Positions 11,471 to 23,827 are shown, counted from the stretch's first letter. The stretch is DNA of 64,000 bases from Lycorma delicatula (GCF_047948215.1 NC_134458.1:144971036-145035035); one strand, 5' to 3'. The notes: generated by a model from the letters alone, not told the origin. Numbers and translations are program-made.

Positions 11471-11814
11471 TGCTTCATCTTTTTTTCGCAAGTTCATACT
11501 TCATTTACAGAGCTATCAACAAATGTTTTTTTTTTTTGTAATTATAGACTCCGGACTAATCTACAGAAACTTTTTTCTTCTTATTTTAACCTTTATTAAA
11601 GTAGATTTAGATTTTGAGAAAACTTTATTTGAGTAAATCTGTTAAGCTTAATCTATATATGAATATTTTTAGAGAAAATATTTCTTTAAATTATTCCCCA
11701 TCTCAAAAAATATATATATATTCTGTTGTTTTTTTTTTTTGTTTTTTTTTAGGCTCTAACCTTTTAATTTTTATCATTATTATCCGGGCATATCAAATCA
11801 TACTTTGCCAGAAT

Positions 11815-12010
11815 TTTTGTATTATATAGTATCCTCTTATAAAAGTTACCGTGCAAAATTTGAAGATTTTTTTATGTATCTAATCGAAAAGTTATTAACC
11901 CAACTAGACATCAACATGCATAAACATAAACAAACGAACAAAGTTTACGTCATCTCAATTTTTTTTAACAACTTTTCGAAGAAAATTACGGTATTAATTT
12001 CGGTCAGATA
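11815..12010 (+). repeat. Direct repeat, copy 2 of 2
   Basis: Same order of shared phrases as 10945-11140, about 870 bp downstream, with moderate divergence. The plus frames covering it (11614-11829, 11805-12011) are chance translations of the repeat. Confidence 0.7.
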
Positions 12011-14110
12011 GTAAGATTGAGGGATGAAATTTAATTTTATTTATGTTTTGATGTGTGAGGATTATGTACCATTCAAGTATAAATTCTTGTGGCTTGAAAA
12101 TTTCCAAAACTACTACATCAGTTTCATTGGAATTTAGTCAGGCTGTAGTAGTCTGACGTTGTGCATGTAAAATTTTATGACGGTTGTGTCGTTCCTCAGT
12201 TACGCTCAGTCTAACGTTGACAACAGAAAATATAACCTCAATTTAAGGTTACGTTCGACTTTGTATTGGTCTGTTTCTTGCACGCGCTTACGCTGTGATG
12301 AAGTTACGCTTACAGTGGTGAGTGAGTAACAATTGAATTTTAGTTTAGTAACTAAATTCGTGTGTGTGGGTCTAGTGGTTATTTTTAATTATCATATTAC
12401 GGTTGCAATCGTTTTTTATAAAGAGAAAATATATTTTAATAATAAATTAGAAAAAAAATTATACCTCTTTAGTTTTCTCATTTAATTTATGTTTTGTATA
12501 TTTTTTACGCAAAACATTATACAATATAACGAAAAGATTCTTCTTGCGCATTTCTGTGCAAGAGTTTTTTTTTTTTTACAATATTTATCGATGTTACATG
12601 ACTCCTGAGTCCAAATACAAATTAAAGCCATTTCTTCTTTACGTCATTTTATTAATTAAACCATTTCGGTTAAATTACAATTTCTTAATAAAATAATATA
12701 GTAGAGAACAGGCTTTAGTGTTTTATTTGTTACACTGCTATAGATATATAGTATTTCTAATATTAAACATCAATTTTATGGACAAGTGATTATTAATATT
12801 ATATTACGATATCTGTTTAAGACAGCAATAGTCTGATATCACACTATTTGAAGAGGTGCCAAGTTTTCTGTCTCAGCTGGTAGTAAGGAAACCTGTTAGA
12901 AACATTAAATTGAACTACACTATCTTTATTATTTTTATTATTAGCCAATAAGTTAAGAGAATATGCTATATTTCGTTAAATAATAACTTTTATGACTTAA
13001 AGAAAATAATATAGGCTAATAAAGTGATATAAAAACTGATTATTGTAAAATGTAATTAAGGTTAAAGTTTTAATTAATTACAGCTACTTTCATTTTATGA
13101 ACAATTTTATATGTTTTCTGTGTGTATGTGTTCGGGCATGGATGTGTGAGCGAGCGTTGTATTAAACAGGGGAACGATAAAACTCATTTTTACTTGTTAT
13201 TTCTTACATTAGTACAAATGTCTTTCTAGATAGATGTTTCGATTAAAATCTAATCATACAATTTCCTTTTTTTATACACGCTGAACTAATTTATTACTGA
13301 TAGGCCTAACACATAATACATTTTATAAAACAATATTGGTACATACTTCATGTTATATTTGTACGTAATACATAATCTAATGTTAAACATGTAAACGAAG
13401 AAAAATAATTACTCAAAAAAGAAAAAATAAATCGATAAAATAAAATGCCAGTAAAAAAAAATAGAATACTTTCTATTATTATATCAACTTGTATATATTT
13501 ATTATTTCTAGATTGTATTTTTAATTACATTCATAGCTATGTTCAGAAATTAATCAAAACAAATTAATCAAAAATGTTTTACCTACGGATCAACAGAATA
13601 TAACCTTAATTTTAAAGCTTTCAAAAGTTAAATATGGTTCACGAATCTTTCTCGAAATATTATAAAAGACATTTCTAATTGATTTAGGAAAGAGTTTTTA
13701 AATTTAAATAAGCTTAAAGAAAAATTACTGGGATAAAATTAAACATCTGAAATACAAAAATAATCAATCAGAAATCTTTTATTTGAGATAATGATGTCCA
13801 TTTGATTCAGTACTTCTAGGAAACAGAATGGAGGTGTAATTTGTAAAATAAATATCATCTCCATTTCAATCGGAATCCAACGTGAATAATATGCAACAAT
13901 ATATTACGTAGAAGAAGCAATAGAAGACTACTTCATTCCTCACTTTTCCTAGTAAATCAACATCGTATGTTTATTATTCTTATTCAGAACAACCTTCTTA
14001 TTAGAAATAATTTTTGACTCGTATCAGATCATTTCAACAACAGTTATGATTATAGCACACATAATAAAATATACTGCAAATTTCTTCATAAAACTATTTT
14101 AAAAATTTGT
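12011..14110. other. Gene-less stretch
   Basis: A more balanced patch at about 12110-12360 contains CG-containing words (gttacgctcag, cacgcgcttacgc). No frame or element is recognisable there, and the rest is AT-rich. Confidence 0.5.
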
Positions 14111-14344
14111 TTTAAATAATACAGAGAGTTCGTAAAGAGGGATTGTCTTCCGAGAGTAATGTTTTCTGCAAAGGTTGGTAATCCAGGGTTGTATGCAGTT
14201 TGTATCCGTGAGCCAGCTAGGATTGGACATTGAGAGCAGAAGGCGTGTCTGGTTTTTTGTTGCGTTCGTCATCTTTGAAATATTAGGACCGTGAATTTTC
14301 GTGTGAGCTCAGAACAGCGAACAATTCCATTAGAACATTAGAAC

Positions 14345-15340
14345 AGCGAATAATTCTCGTTGAATATGTTTCCCGTGAAAACGTATGTACGTATATGAAC
14401 ATGCTAAATGCACAGATAATGAAAAATCATTTTTCCGTTAGAAATTCAGGTACACCAATAAATAATCAACCTATTGTTAGGGCGTTAATCAAGAAATTTT
14501 AAGAGATCGGATGTTTAACGACTTGGGTGAAGTGATATATCATTAGTTCTCGGTGAAGAAAATCTGCAAGACATATCAGCCATTATGGAATGTAGTCCCA
14601 ATAATTCCAAACGAAAGACATCGTTTTTCCGTAGAAAATATAGGTGTTGTAATAATTTCGGTGTCATCCCGTTTAAAGTGAAAGGAGTTCATAAGTTATT
14701 AGCCACAGACTGGAGTAAATCACTCAATAATTTGAATACTTTCACAGTATTTTCGACAATATTTTTCCTATAACGATGGGACATTTATCAGGATATGTGC
14801 ACATACAGAACTCACGTCTATGACCAACAACTCGCATACCATACATGAAATTCCTGTACGTGACCAAACGATTACGGTGTGATTTGGCAATATCCAGAAG
14901 AACAGTCGGTTCAATATTCTTTGCAGAAACAATAAATTCAGCTCGTTGTTATAAAATTATTTGCTACTTTATGGGAGAGCTAACAGTGAAAGAAATGAAT
15001 AATGCTTGGATTCAAGAAGGCAATACACACGATCTAGCACACAGTCCATGAAGTTAATGCAAGATGTTTCTTGAGATCGATTGATTTCTATGGGCTTGTG
15101 GCCAACTTGTTTTTCGATTTTAAACCCACCGGATGTTTACTTCTTGGACAACGCATAAAACTGCTTATCAAAGAAACCACTACATCCTCCAGGAACTTCA
15201 AACTACTATTTATGGTTTGCCCAAGAACATTCCTAATGAAGAACATGTGAGAGTATTTGAGAACAAGAAGAAACGCGTACAGGTATAACCGAAACTTTAG
15301 AGGATATTCTCTTATTTTCATCGGAGGACGGGAAAGCTCT
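14345..15340 (+). pseudogene. IS630/Tc1/mariner-type transposase, multiply broken
   Basis: Joining the three plus frames gives an ordered series of blocks typical of a transposase family common in insects. A helix-turn-helix-like N-terminus (RENV..Y, then PINNQPIVRALIKKF) is followed by the linker near 14585-14750 (KRKTSF, PFKVKGVHKLLATDWSK). Next comes the strand before the first catalytic Asp, then ISRRTVGSIFFAETINS (about 14890-14940), LTVKEMNNAWIQ (about 14980-15020) and ISMGLWPT with NPPD (about 15085-15130, where the family has a GLWPPRSPDL-type block). The C-terminal FENKKKRVQV block appears as EQEETRTG in a shifted frame near 15260-15285. The D of the second catalytic site is not preserved and at least five stops or frameshifts separate the blocks. 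It is inactive, and its age is comparable to the other transposase relics here. Confidence 0.8.
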
Positions 15341-15640
15341 CTTAGACACCGTTTGCCAGTACAGACAGCAAGTGACGGGCTCTCACCAACTACAACGCCT
15401 TATACAAAATGCCCTGATACCCGCCTTTAGGCATTACTCAGAGCATGCTGTTTACGGGACTCCTTGGATGGGTCGAAGAGTCCAAGACATATCGAAGAGT
15501 AGTGGCGACCTCTAGGGGATCCTGCTTGCTCCTTGCCTTGGCTATCCTCTCACCATCCTGCTCAGTACTAGTCAAAGTTGCAAGGTTTCTCTCTTTTTTC
15601 TTTTACCACTTATCTGCAATAAACAAGGCATACTTATAAA
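15341..15640. other. Balanced-composition segment, unassigned
   Basis: It follows the transposase relic directly and is clearly richer in G and C than its surroundings. The 64-codon plus frame 15445-15639 and the other open frames across it show no domain I know. It may be the 3' part of the adjacent element or a fragment of another. Confidence 0.35.
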
Positions 15641-18520
15641 GATGAACTTAGTCACATACTACTCGTACACAATGTGAAAATTGATAAAAAAGATTGAAAA
15701 TAACACATTCTCGAAAATTTTATATTGTAACATTTTCTTCTTCTTCATCATTCTCTCTCTCTCTCATTCATCATCTTCTGCTGAAGTATTGCCCTGCTCA
15801 GTTTTATAACAGCGTTCCAATTTTGTTCGTTGCAAAGAAGTACATCGATCAGATTGTCAGTGGCCAACCTCCCAATAATACCGCTGTCTGTCCTCTGCCC
15901 ACCTATCACATTTAAGGATATTCTGGATGAGAGATATCTCCTTATTGTTTTATTGATTCTTTTATTATTTCAATATTTCCTAATACAGGATAAAATTTTA
16001 AAATTATTTGTTTTTTTTTTTTCTTTAGTCTTGATTAACAACAGGATTTGACTCTTTCGATGAAATAAGAAAGATTTTATGTCCTTTTATTTTTTTTTTC
16101 CAAGAAAAAGAATATGGATCTTACATTTTTTTTTATGGAAGTACATAATTTAAAAAATTTATGCGTAAGATGAATTTTCCAAAAAAAAAATTAATTTTTC
16201 CCATATTTTTAGTGATTTCTTCGAAATTTCCAGTAAGACAAATTATTCTGAAATAGAAATTCTAGTGTTTTTATTCAAATTATTAATTAATTTACTCCAA
16301 TTTGTTTCGTTGAAAAATTTTATTTATTTAATTATAATTAAGAATTATTTATTATTTCAATGCGGAGCAATGTAATATAAATTATCATTATAAAAGTATA
16401 ATATATTAATCTTTGCGTTAATAAAACCACTAAAGAAACAAAACTATTCATTTTCCGAGCAACGTAACTTCAAACAAAAAACAAATCCATTTTGTAAAAA
16501 ATTACAATCAAGACTGCTGCATAAAATTGCATTTAATTAAAATAATCTGTAATTAGAATAATAATAAAAATAAACTGTTTTACCTTTTGTACTGATATTT
16601 TTTAATTATTATTTTTTTTTAAACAGTTCGTATTTTATAATTTGTCTCGTAATTTCTTTAATTCTACAAAAACATTATTTTTATTAAAATTCTAATTATA
16701 CAAACAATTACTATATACTCTTTTAAATAAAATTATAAGTTATGAAAAGTATAAAAAATAAGTTTATTTTTTTAATTTTATGTAATAACTTCAAAATATA
16801 AAATGAAATTACAGGAATGAAAAATTAAATTAGAAGATTCATGAAAAGGGATTTCATTTTGCTACTGTCTTTTCTGCATACTACTATTTCCCTCTTTCCT
16901 TCATCATAAATCAAAATTTACATCTCACGAAAGTTTTATTATTCCGGAAATTAAACGGAAGTCAGTATTTACGAAGTAAATTTAGTTATAGCCTATATTT
17001 TCAGAAAAACAATAAATTTCTACTTTATTGTTAAAAGTACTGTTGATTTACTTTATATTAAAAAATTACAGTCAATGTATATAATAAATTATTCAAAAAT
17101 GGTAAAAAGTGAATTAATAAATAAGTTGTCTCTTCATTCGATTTTCAACAGAATTCAAGTGGTAGCCTATACAAAGTATCTCCGTTACGGAGTTAACAAT
17201 TAGAATCACATTTACTGAAATATTGATGTTCATTATACAATTAATCTTGGTAGTGAAGAGAGTGTTTTTATTATTCATAAAGTAAAATTTTTAGGTATTT
17301 TATTCGATGACAAATCGCTTAAGATGATTAAATTGATTTGGTTTGTAATAAAATCGAATCCTATTATTTATCTTTGAAGTGCTTTAATAAAACGATAAGC
17401 ATATCACCATTAACGTGTATTCTTGCCTGTAATATAACATATCATCTCTTAGGGCTCCCTCAAAAAGTCAAAATGAGTTTTTAATGTATAAAAATGACCT
17501 GTCAGTTCATTATTTAGCACTTATCCACTGATATTTAGAAAATTAAATATGTTAACTTCTTTAAAAAGAATTGTTATTTATTTTACAAACTATTATAATT
17601 GTTATTTATACAAACTGCACTTCTATCAAATGGAAAAAATATTTTTCGTGTAACTGAACTCAAAACTTCGGCTTACGGGAAAGGTTCATGTCTTATAATT
17701 TACCTAAATATTTTTATACGCTTTTAATTTTCTCTGTGCGCTGTGTCGTACGGCGAGATGGTCAGAATTTTATCAGCAATATTTAACCCACTATCGGATC
17801 AGATAGAAGGTTAAAATTTTGCATATATGCTTATTATCGATGACATTGCATTGTGATAAAAAATTCATAAAAAAATCTATTTTCATAGAAAATTTGTTGT
17901 TTTCAAATAACGGAAATTCAAGCAACCGCGCATGCGTACGAAAGATTTCAAGGCAGAGTACCAGTCATATGTGCTTTCTGCTACGCAAGAAAATGAATAG
18001 TTTATAATGTGAAGATGGGTTTATATACGGATAGTTGTCAACTAGTTTCAGTAAACCGCTGTTGTTAAATTTATGCACAAATATATTTGAATCGGTTATT
18101 CATTTGCAACATTATTATATTTCAGAAGAAATTCATCTTCGATTGTATATAATTGTGTAGCGTTAGTTAATCAATTTATACAATCTGTTTAAAATCTATA
18201 AACTAACACATTTTCCTGAGATTATATTCAAGAAATTTCATAATAATACATTGTTTAATTGTGTCAGTAATTTTTTTTAGTCTAATTGAGACTAAAAAGC
18301 ATTGTTCTTTTTTTTTGCAAATAGTAAAAATACGCTTTTATTTAACTAATGAAAAATTAAAAAAGTACCGAAATTTCACTAATTGTAAATTATTGGATTA
18401 AAGTATAATTTGTTTGGAAAAATTTTCCAATTCAAATATACTTAAAGATGCACTAGAAAAAGAAATACAATTTTACTTTCATATTAAATCAACAATATAT
18501 TAAATGACACGAAATTATAA
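15641..18520. other. AT-rich gene-less stretch
   Basis: A CT-rich patch near 15735-15770 is the only visible feature. The plus frames at 15694-15915, 15830-16051 and 17819-18007 look like chance. Confidence 0.55.
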
Positions 18521-19061
18521 TTATTTTTTTATTTTTTTTTTATTTTATGTTTTTTGAGGTTTTAAAAGGCTTTCGTCATTAGCTCCTTTCCACATCTAAA
18601 GAAAATAAGAAAACTATTTCTTTTCCCATCGCGATAAAAATACTTGCGACGTAGTCAGAAGACCAGTCTTATCAATGCATATCATCTAATAAAGACTTGT
18701 TATGGGACATTAAAACCCCAAAAGAAACACAAGATGACAAGGATGTAAAGGGAGCTTGCCACTTAAAAAGATATAAACCATTTCTTAGAAAACGTTGTCA
18801 AAAACAATCAAATTTGCTTCAAAACAAAATCACTTTCAAAAACACAGTTACAAAAATTAAAATTATATTTATATTAAAAATATTAAAACGTATGGTGGCA
18901 GAGTATTAAAAACCCTTGCCACTTATAAAAACAAACAAAACCACTTCTATCAGGGTTATTAAAACATCTTCATATCACGCAAAAATTAAAACTTATTTGT
19001 TTTCACTAAAAAATCGTCAAAAATTAAATAAAAATTAGCTTTTTCTTCTTCTTATTCTGCC

Positions 19062-20584
19062 CTATTGTCTAGGTTTTTCCTTAGGCCATTCTTTTTTTGT
19101 TCTCTTCTCCATCTTCCTAAAGGCCTCGATGTCAAATTCCGAGGTATCTGAGTCCTCAGAGATGGTATCTTAAGATCCCCCTCCGGAAATCGTGGAGGAT
19201 ATCCTACTGCTGACATCTGACGACACATGCTCCATGGCGCGGTGAAAAGTACATCGCAGTCCAAACTAGATGCACTCACCGTTAAAACGTGTGGGGCAGC
19301 TGAAGTCCTCGCCCTGTCGGCTAAAGCCTCCTTGCTTTTGGAGGCTCTATTGTTGATTTTACGAAATTCTTTTCATGTAACATTATTACTTCCATTTTTT
19401 CAGAATCCTCAATAGGGATTTTTCTCTGAACTTTCATTTGTGGTTTAGGTACCTCAGGCTTCTTCTGAGCTTTTATTTCATTTAGTTTTGCTTCTGAACT
19501 GTTTGAAGGACCAATTCTTGGTGGAGAAGACGTCATTGTTTTTGTAACATCCGCTGTCTTCTGTAACCGTTTATGGCTTGTTTCTTGGACTGGTTTCATT
19601 TTAGATTTCTCAATAATTATACGTTCGGCCATCGTGACTAATGTACCAGATCAGTTATCACGTCTCCTGCTTTAAAGGGTGCTGCAGGAGCTGCAGCAAT
19701 CTGAGCTTAGGACATAGTCATAGGTGGTCTACTTGCCACAATTATCTTCGCATTGAAGGAGCTGACATTCTCTACGGTCCTCACTTCTTGAATAGCTACT
19801 TCTTGTTTGTAAACTGATCATTTAAGTGATCTTGCGGAGTGGTGTTGTGGCAATTGACGCACACAGAAGGGTCTCTGCATGGGCCATCGGAGTGCTCCTC
19901 CCCCCCCCCCCAATCAAATTTTTTTTCTTTTACATCGCGCCACTATGTGTCCAAATGTTTTGCACCCAAAATACCGCAACGGAGTTGGGATAAATGGGCG
20001 ATTATCCAATCGATGAAAACCAGCTTTTATACTTGTCCGGGCATTTAGGTCTTCTCCATTGTGTCGTGTGTTCAATCTTCGACATGCAACGACTCCTTTT
20101 GGATGAAGCTCTTCAATGATTTCTTCTTTTGTGTAGTTTGGCAGATCCTTACGCACTACAAAACCCTTGGAAGTATATAATCTACTATGTGGGACAACTA
20201 CAATGTCGATGAGTTGCATCTTCTTTGCCTTGAGTAACCGTGACGACTGTATGTCGTTGACGGTCTTAACAAATAATCCCGTCGAAGTCTTTCTTGTTTC
20301 TTTAACAGCTCCTCCAGTTGCTTCCGTAATGCCTTTAGCTATCACGAAAGGGCTAATTTTAGAAACATCACCTTCCTTTTTCTTGATTACTAGATATTTG
20401 GCAACAGGTCCTCCACTTTTAGGTCGAAACTAAGTTCGATTCTTCTTTTCTAAACCTATGAACTCTTCTTTATCGCTGAACTGAACACTTTTCCTTCTCT
20501 TTGCTTCCAAAGAAAGAGGTTCTCCAAGACGAGAATTTTTGCGTGAAACCTATGCCAAGAAGTTGTGGCAGTTGATGTTTCCAT
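19062..20584 (-). pseudogene. LINE ORF1 (gag-like RNA-binding protein), decayed
   Basis: The frame starts at ATG 20584 (METSTATTSWH), shifts near 20548, and has an in-frame stop near 20430. The best-kept part is the open frame ending at 19914: GGPVAKYLVIKKKEGDV, then SPFVIAKGITEATGGAVKE, then a pattern of Val/Leu/Lys-rich strands, NYTKEEIIEELHPKGVVACR, and a cysteine region PTPLRYFGCKTFGHIVARC. This last is a degenerate CCHC zinc knuckle whose first Cys has become Tyr. A second knuckle-like remnant with NCHNTTPQDH follows. This order is that of ORF1 proteins of I/Jockey-like insect LINEs. A Lys/Pro/Ser-rich segment (19632-19321) and an acidic tail ending at TAG 19062 complete it in shifted frames. 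ORF1 proteins coat LINE RNA. This copy is not functional. Confidence 0.75.
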
Positions 20585-20950
20585 AAATACCACATTTCAC
20601 CAGTTAATATGTCGCAAAGTGCGGGTGTAGAGACGGTTGGGCGTTGTCCAGATCATTGATCCTGCCAGGGTTATCCCAGTCAGCCGCCTCCCACAAATTT
20701 AACCCAGACTGGGCAGTCAGATACTGCCTGACTCACAATACGGTCATGCCTCCCGCCACCGCTGAAAAAACAGCGAAACCGGGAAGCGCAACCGCAAACA
20801 CCTCGGGACCGCCAATCCCGTATACTCCACAGGGAGCTCCTGAACAAACCCATTGCTCTACTGGCCGACAAAAGTGTAGGTACCGAAGTACCATGTTGTT
20901 GTCGGCCCCGGACGTGTGCATAGATATTATTACACGGACGTGGGGTTGAA
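20585..20950 (-). other. 5' leader of the LINE
   Basis: GC-rich compared with its surroundings, and ends sharply at a run of ATT repeats (about 20957-20995). In LINEs of this kind the 5' untranslated region holds the internal promoter. I infer that role from position only. Small open frames on both strands here (20644-20949 plus, 20680-20921 minus) are composition effects. Confidence 0.5.
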
Positions 20951-22130
20951 TATATCCAGGAAAATTATTATTATTATTACTATCATTATTATTGATTGTA
21001 AATCAAATTACTGAAGAATAATAAAAATATTTTCTATATAATTAGATTATCTTTAATTTATTAACAATAAATTTAATGACGAATAAAATAACTTTTTTAT
21101 CTTCATAACTTTTTTTTTAATTTAAATACTCCGTAATGTATAATATATGAAAATATATTACAGTAATATTTCATTTAATTTTTTATTTTTTTTTTTTTAA
21201 TATGCTAATTTTTAAATTTTAATATACACCGTAAAGCTAATGGCCTAAACGCCTGTGTCAGAGAGAAAGAATTTAGTAGGAATATTAAACAAAATACAAA
21301 TAATTTAGTCCACCCTCCTCACTAATGACAACAATTTTTCTCCAGAGTCAACTTCGTATTTATAAGATTTTTAGAATTTTTACGCCTTACCATGTTTTTG
21401 TATTGATGTGCTTTAAATTTAAAATAAAAAAATTATACGAAAATATTACCATCATCAAAGAATAAAGTATACAAAAAATTAGTATTCAATTTTATTTTTT
21501 TATTAAAATTTTTAAAGTACTTCGACCCAGCAATTATGTGCTCTCAAGTTTGAGGATTAATAAAAATAAAACTCTCTAATTTAAAAAAAATTACATCAGG
21601 TTTTTTTAAATTATTTTCCCTTGTATTTCTTAATATTAAATATCTAATTTTTACTAATTACTTCCTTGTTCGAAGTAAAGCAAGTGTCGCGAAAAATTTC
21701 GGTTTCCAGATTTCAACAGAAATCTCCATTTTGAAACTAACATTAAATGATTTTGAACCAAGAGAGTTTACACCGTGATTGTGTAATGAATTTTACAAAA
21801 TTTTTATTTTTTGAGGTAAAATCCAATGGCCGATTGCGGCCATTCGTGTATTTTTTAATCTTCAAAGATACTTAATCCGAATCTAGAATCAGAATCTGAG
21901 ACAAAACGTGTTCGCACATATACATATTTAATTCAATACAGAACTGTTTGTTTGTTGATAATATCCAATGTTTTGTTTACCAGTAAATTTTTAGCAAGTT
22001 CATTTTGTTGATATCTAAATTTTGTTTGTTTCAAAATGAATATCGTGGTTTTAAATTTATGTAATATTTATTAAATTTTATTTGCATTAATAGATTATAC
22101 AAGAAATAAAAGAATAACACAAACAGTTTT
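20951..22130. other. AT-rich gene-less stretch
   Basis: Begins with an imperfect (ATT)n tract. Nothing recognisable follows up to the transposase relic. Confidence 0.55.
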
Positions 22131-22133
22131 TTC

Positions 22134-23058
22134 TATAAGTGTTCAATGTGGGCACCATTCGTCATACGGCACATATCCAGCCGATAGGAGAATTCATCCC
22201 ATACTTTAATCAGCAAATCTGAAGTAATTGATGCGACAGCTGTTTCAATCCTGTGTCTCAAGTCAGGTAGGTCAGCTGGTAATGGTGGCACATACACTTG
22301 ATCCTTTATAAACCCCCAAAGAAAAAATCATATGAGGTCAGGTAGGGCGAACGTGAAGACCACGGCAAACAAGTCATGTCATCTAATCCCCCGCGACCGA
22401 TCCAGCAGTCGGGAAAAATTTAATTCAACCAATCACGTACAGCTTTATACCAGCGAGGAGGTGCACCATCTTGTTGCCAAATAAAATTCTGTGGTTTGTA
22501 TTGCAGTTGAGGAAAAAACCATAGTTGTAGTATATCAATGTATTTCACTCCAAACACACTTGCTTCCATGAAAAAGAAAGGTCCGTAAACTTGCCTCAGA
22601 GTACGGCACAAAATAAATTCGGTTTTGGGGAGTCTCGTTCATACTGCATGAGAATTTTCTGATCCACAGATACACACATTGTGGGAGTTTACTTTTCTGT
22701 TAAAAGGAAATGTTGATTCGTTACTGAATACGACACGATAAAGAAAGTTTTCATCGTCACGGTGCAACATTTCATTTGCGAAGCTAGCACGCAAACCATA
22801 ATATGTAGGCTTTAGAGCTTGTATCAGCTGTAAACAATATGGACGCAGTTATAAGCATTTCCTTAAAACCCTCCACACAAACGTCTCTGGAATTGCTAAC
22901 TTGCGGCTAGCCTTCCTGACAGATTTCCTATGACTACAAAAGATTCTCTTACGCATTCAACATTGTCTTTGGACATACTCGGTTGTCCTGTACTCTTTCC
23001 TTTAAAAATACAGCCAGTGGTTTCAAAGTGTTTATACCATCTACGACAGTGACAAGTA
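22134..23058 (-). pseudogene. IS630/Tc1/mariner-type transposase (DDE_3-like), broken
   Basis: Reading the minus strand from about 23058 gives, across shifted frames, CHCRRWYKHFETTGC and KGKSTGQPSMSKDNVE (DNA-binding part). These are followed by LQALKPTYYGLRASF, YRVVFSNESTFPFN (first catalytic D replaced by N) and VNSHNVCICGSENSH. Then comes the intact open piece 22611-22420 with VYGPFFFMEASVFGVKYID and FIWQQDGAPPRWYKAVR (second catalytic D present). The end reads DQVYVPPLPADLPDLRH, KVWDEFSYRLDM and TNGAHIEHL, stopping at TAG 22134. The order and the C-terminal NGAHIEHL ending match a transposase family very common in insects. At least four frameshifts or stops are present. The first about 40 residues are missing, cut off at the junction with the pogo-type relic. 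Confidence 0.88.
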
Positions 23059-23827
23059 ACAGTAACAAGAAAGCTTGGAAGACAAGTGATATCTTTACGT
23101 CTTGGTTACGAAAATGGGACCATGAATTAAAGGTTAAAAATGAAAAATACTGCTCCTTATTGACAATTGTTCAGCTCATCCACTCGTCGAAAATCTTTCA
23201 TGTATAAAATTAGTGTTCTTACCACCGAAAATAACAGCAGTCTTACAGCCCTTAGATCAAGGCGTGATCAAGTCGGTAAAAATCCATAACAAAAACACCT
23301 AATTTTGCAAATGATACAGGATTTATATCAAAAAAAGTAAACCGAATAACTATTCTGGCTGCTATAATTATGTTAGAAAGGTCATGGAATGAGGTTTTTC
23401 CGCACTATAAAAAATTTCTTTTGACACATTTTTACCACAGGCTGACGTAGTTACTGACTGCATGCAAATAAGAATCTTTAGTGGAATGGGATAACAGTCT
23501 ACAAAACCAATCGTTGTCAAATGCATTATTTAAAGATTATAAAGAGTCTAGCAAAGATTTAGAAACGTATGAAACTGTAACAGGAGTGGCTTCAGTATTA
23601 GCAGAAACAGATGAAAACGAAGGTAACGATGAAGATATCAACCCGCCAGATCTTCCAGAGGTTTTAGCGGCAATGAAAACCGTTTGCCAGTTTTTCAGTT
23701 TTATAGATTTTTCTAATGAAGAATATTTGTTTTTATTTAGAAAAGAAGCTCCAAAAACTGTATTACAACACGAAATATTTGAAACAATGCAAAATAACCG
23801 ACTTTTTGCAAAAAAAGTAATTTGAAC
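23059..23827 (+). pseudogene. pogo/Tigger-type transposase, C-terminal part, broken
   Basis: Plus-strand blocks in order: NKKAWKTSDIFTSWLRKWD, then across a frameshift LLIDNCSAHPLVENL (second catalytic Asp of the DDE_1 domain) and IKLVFLPPKITAVLQPLDQG. A degraded stretch follows to about 23480. The frame 23481-23825 is still open, begins MEWDNSLQNQS and ends LFAKKVI. It contains the acidic linker typical of the C-terminus of these transposases. The N-terminal CENP-B-like DNA-binding half and the first catalytic Asp are absent on the left, where the minus-strand transposase relic begins. The 114-codon open end is longer than expected by chance but has no domain that would suggest domestication. 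Confidence 0.82.

Larger units (their letters stand above)
18521..20950 (-). mobile_element. Non-LTR retrotransposon lacking ORF2 (HAL-like)
   Basis: Read on the minus strand, the element starts near 20950 with a leader of about 370 bp that is much richer in G and C than the window. ORF1 is decayed (20584 to 19062). About 350 bp of AT-rich DNA follow, then a more conserved 3' end (18710 to 18560, with GGAAAGGAGCTAATGACG) and an A-rich tail at 18550-18521. No reverse transcriptase or endonuclease remnant is visible between the ORF1 stop and the 3' end. Order and size suggest a source element with ORF2 deleted, as in the mammalian HAL1 type, rather than simple 5' truncation, because both ends are kept. 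A plain internal deletion of this single copy is equally possible. Confidence 0.65.

Noticed and set aside
19227..20433. Plus-strand open frames across the LINE (62-88 codons)
   Set aside because: Antisense shadows of the decayed ORF1 on the minus strand.
20658..20669. 12-base match (TGATCCTGCCAG) to the start of 18S rRNA
   Set aside because: The match does not extend on either side. It lies in the GC-rich leader of a LINE, so it is chance or very old.
22983..23207. 74-codon plus frame as one protein
   Set aside because: Its first 26 codons are antisense to the minus-strand transposase relic and the rest is pogo-type transposase. The frame crosses a junction of two elements.
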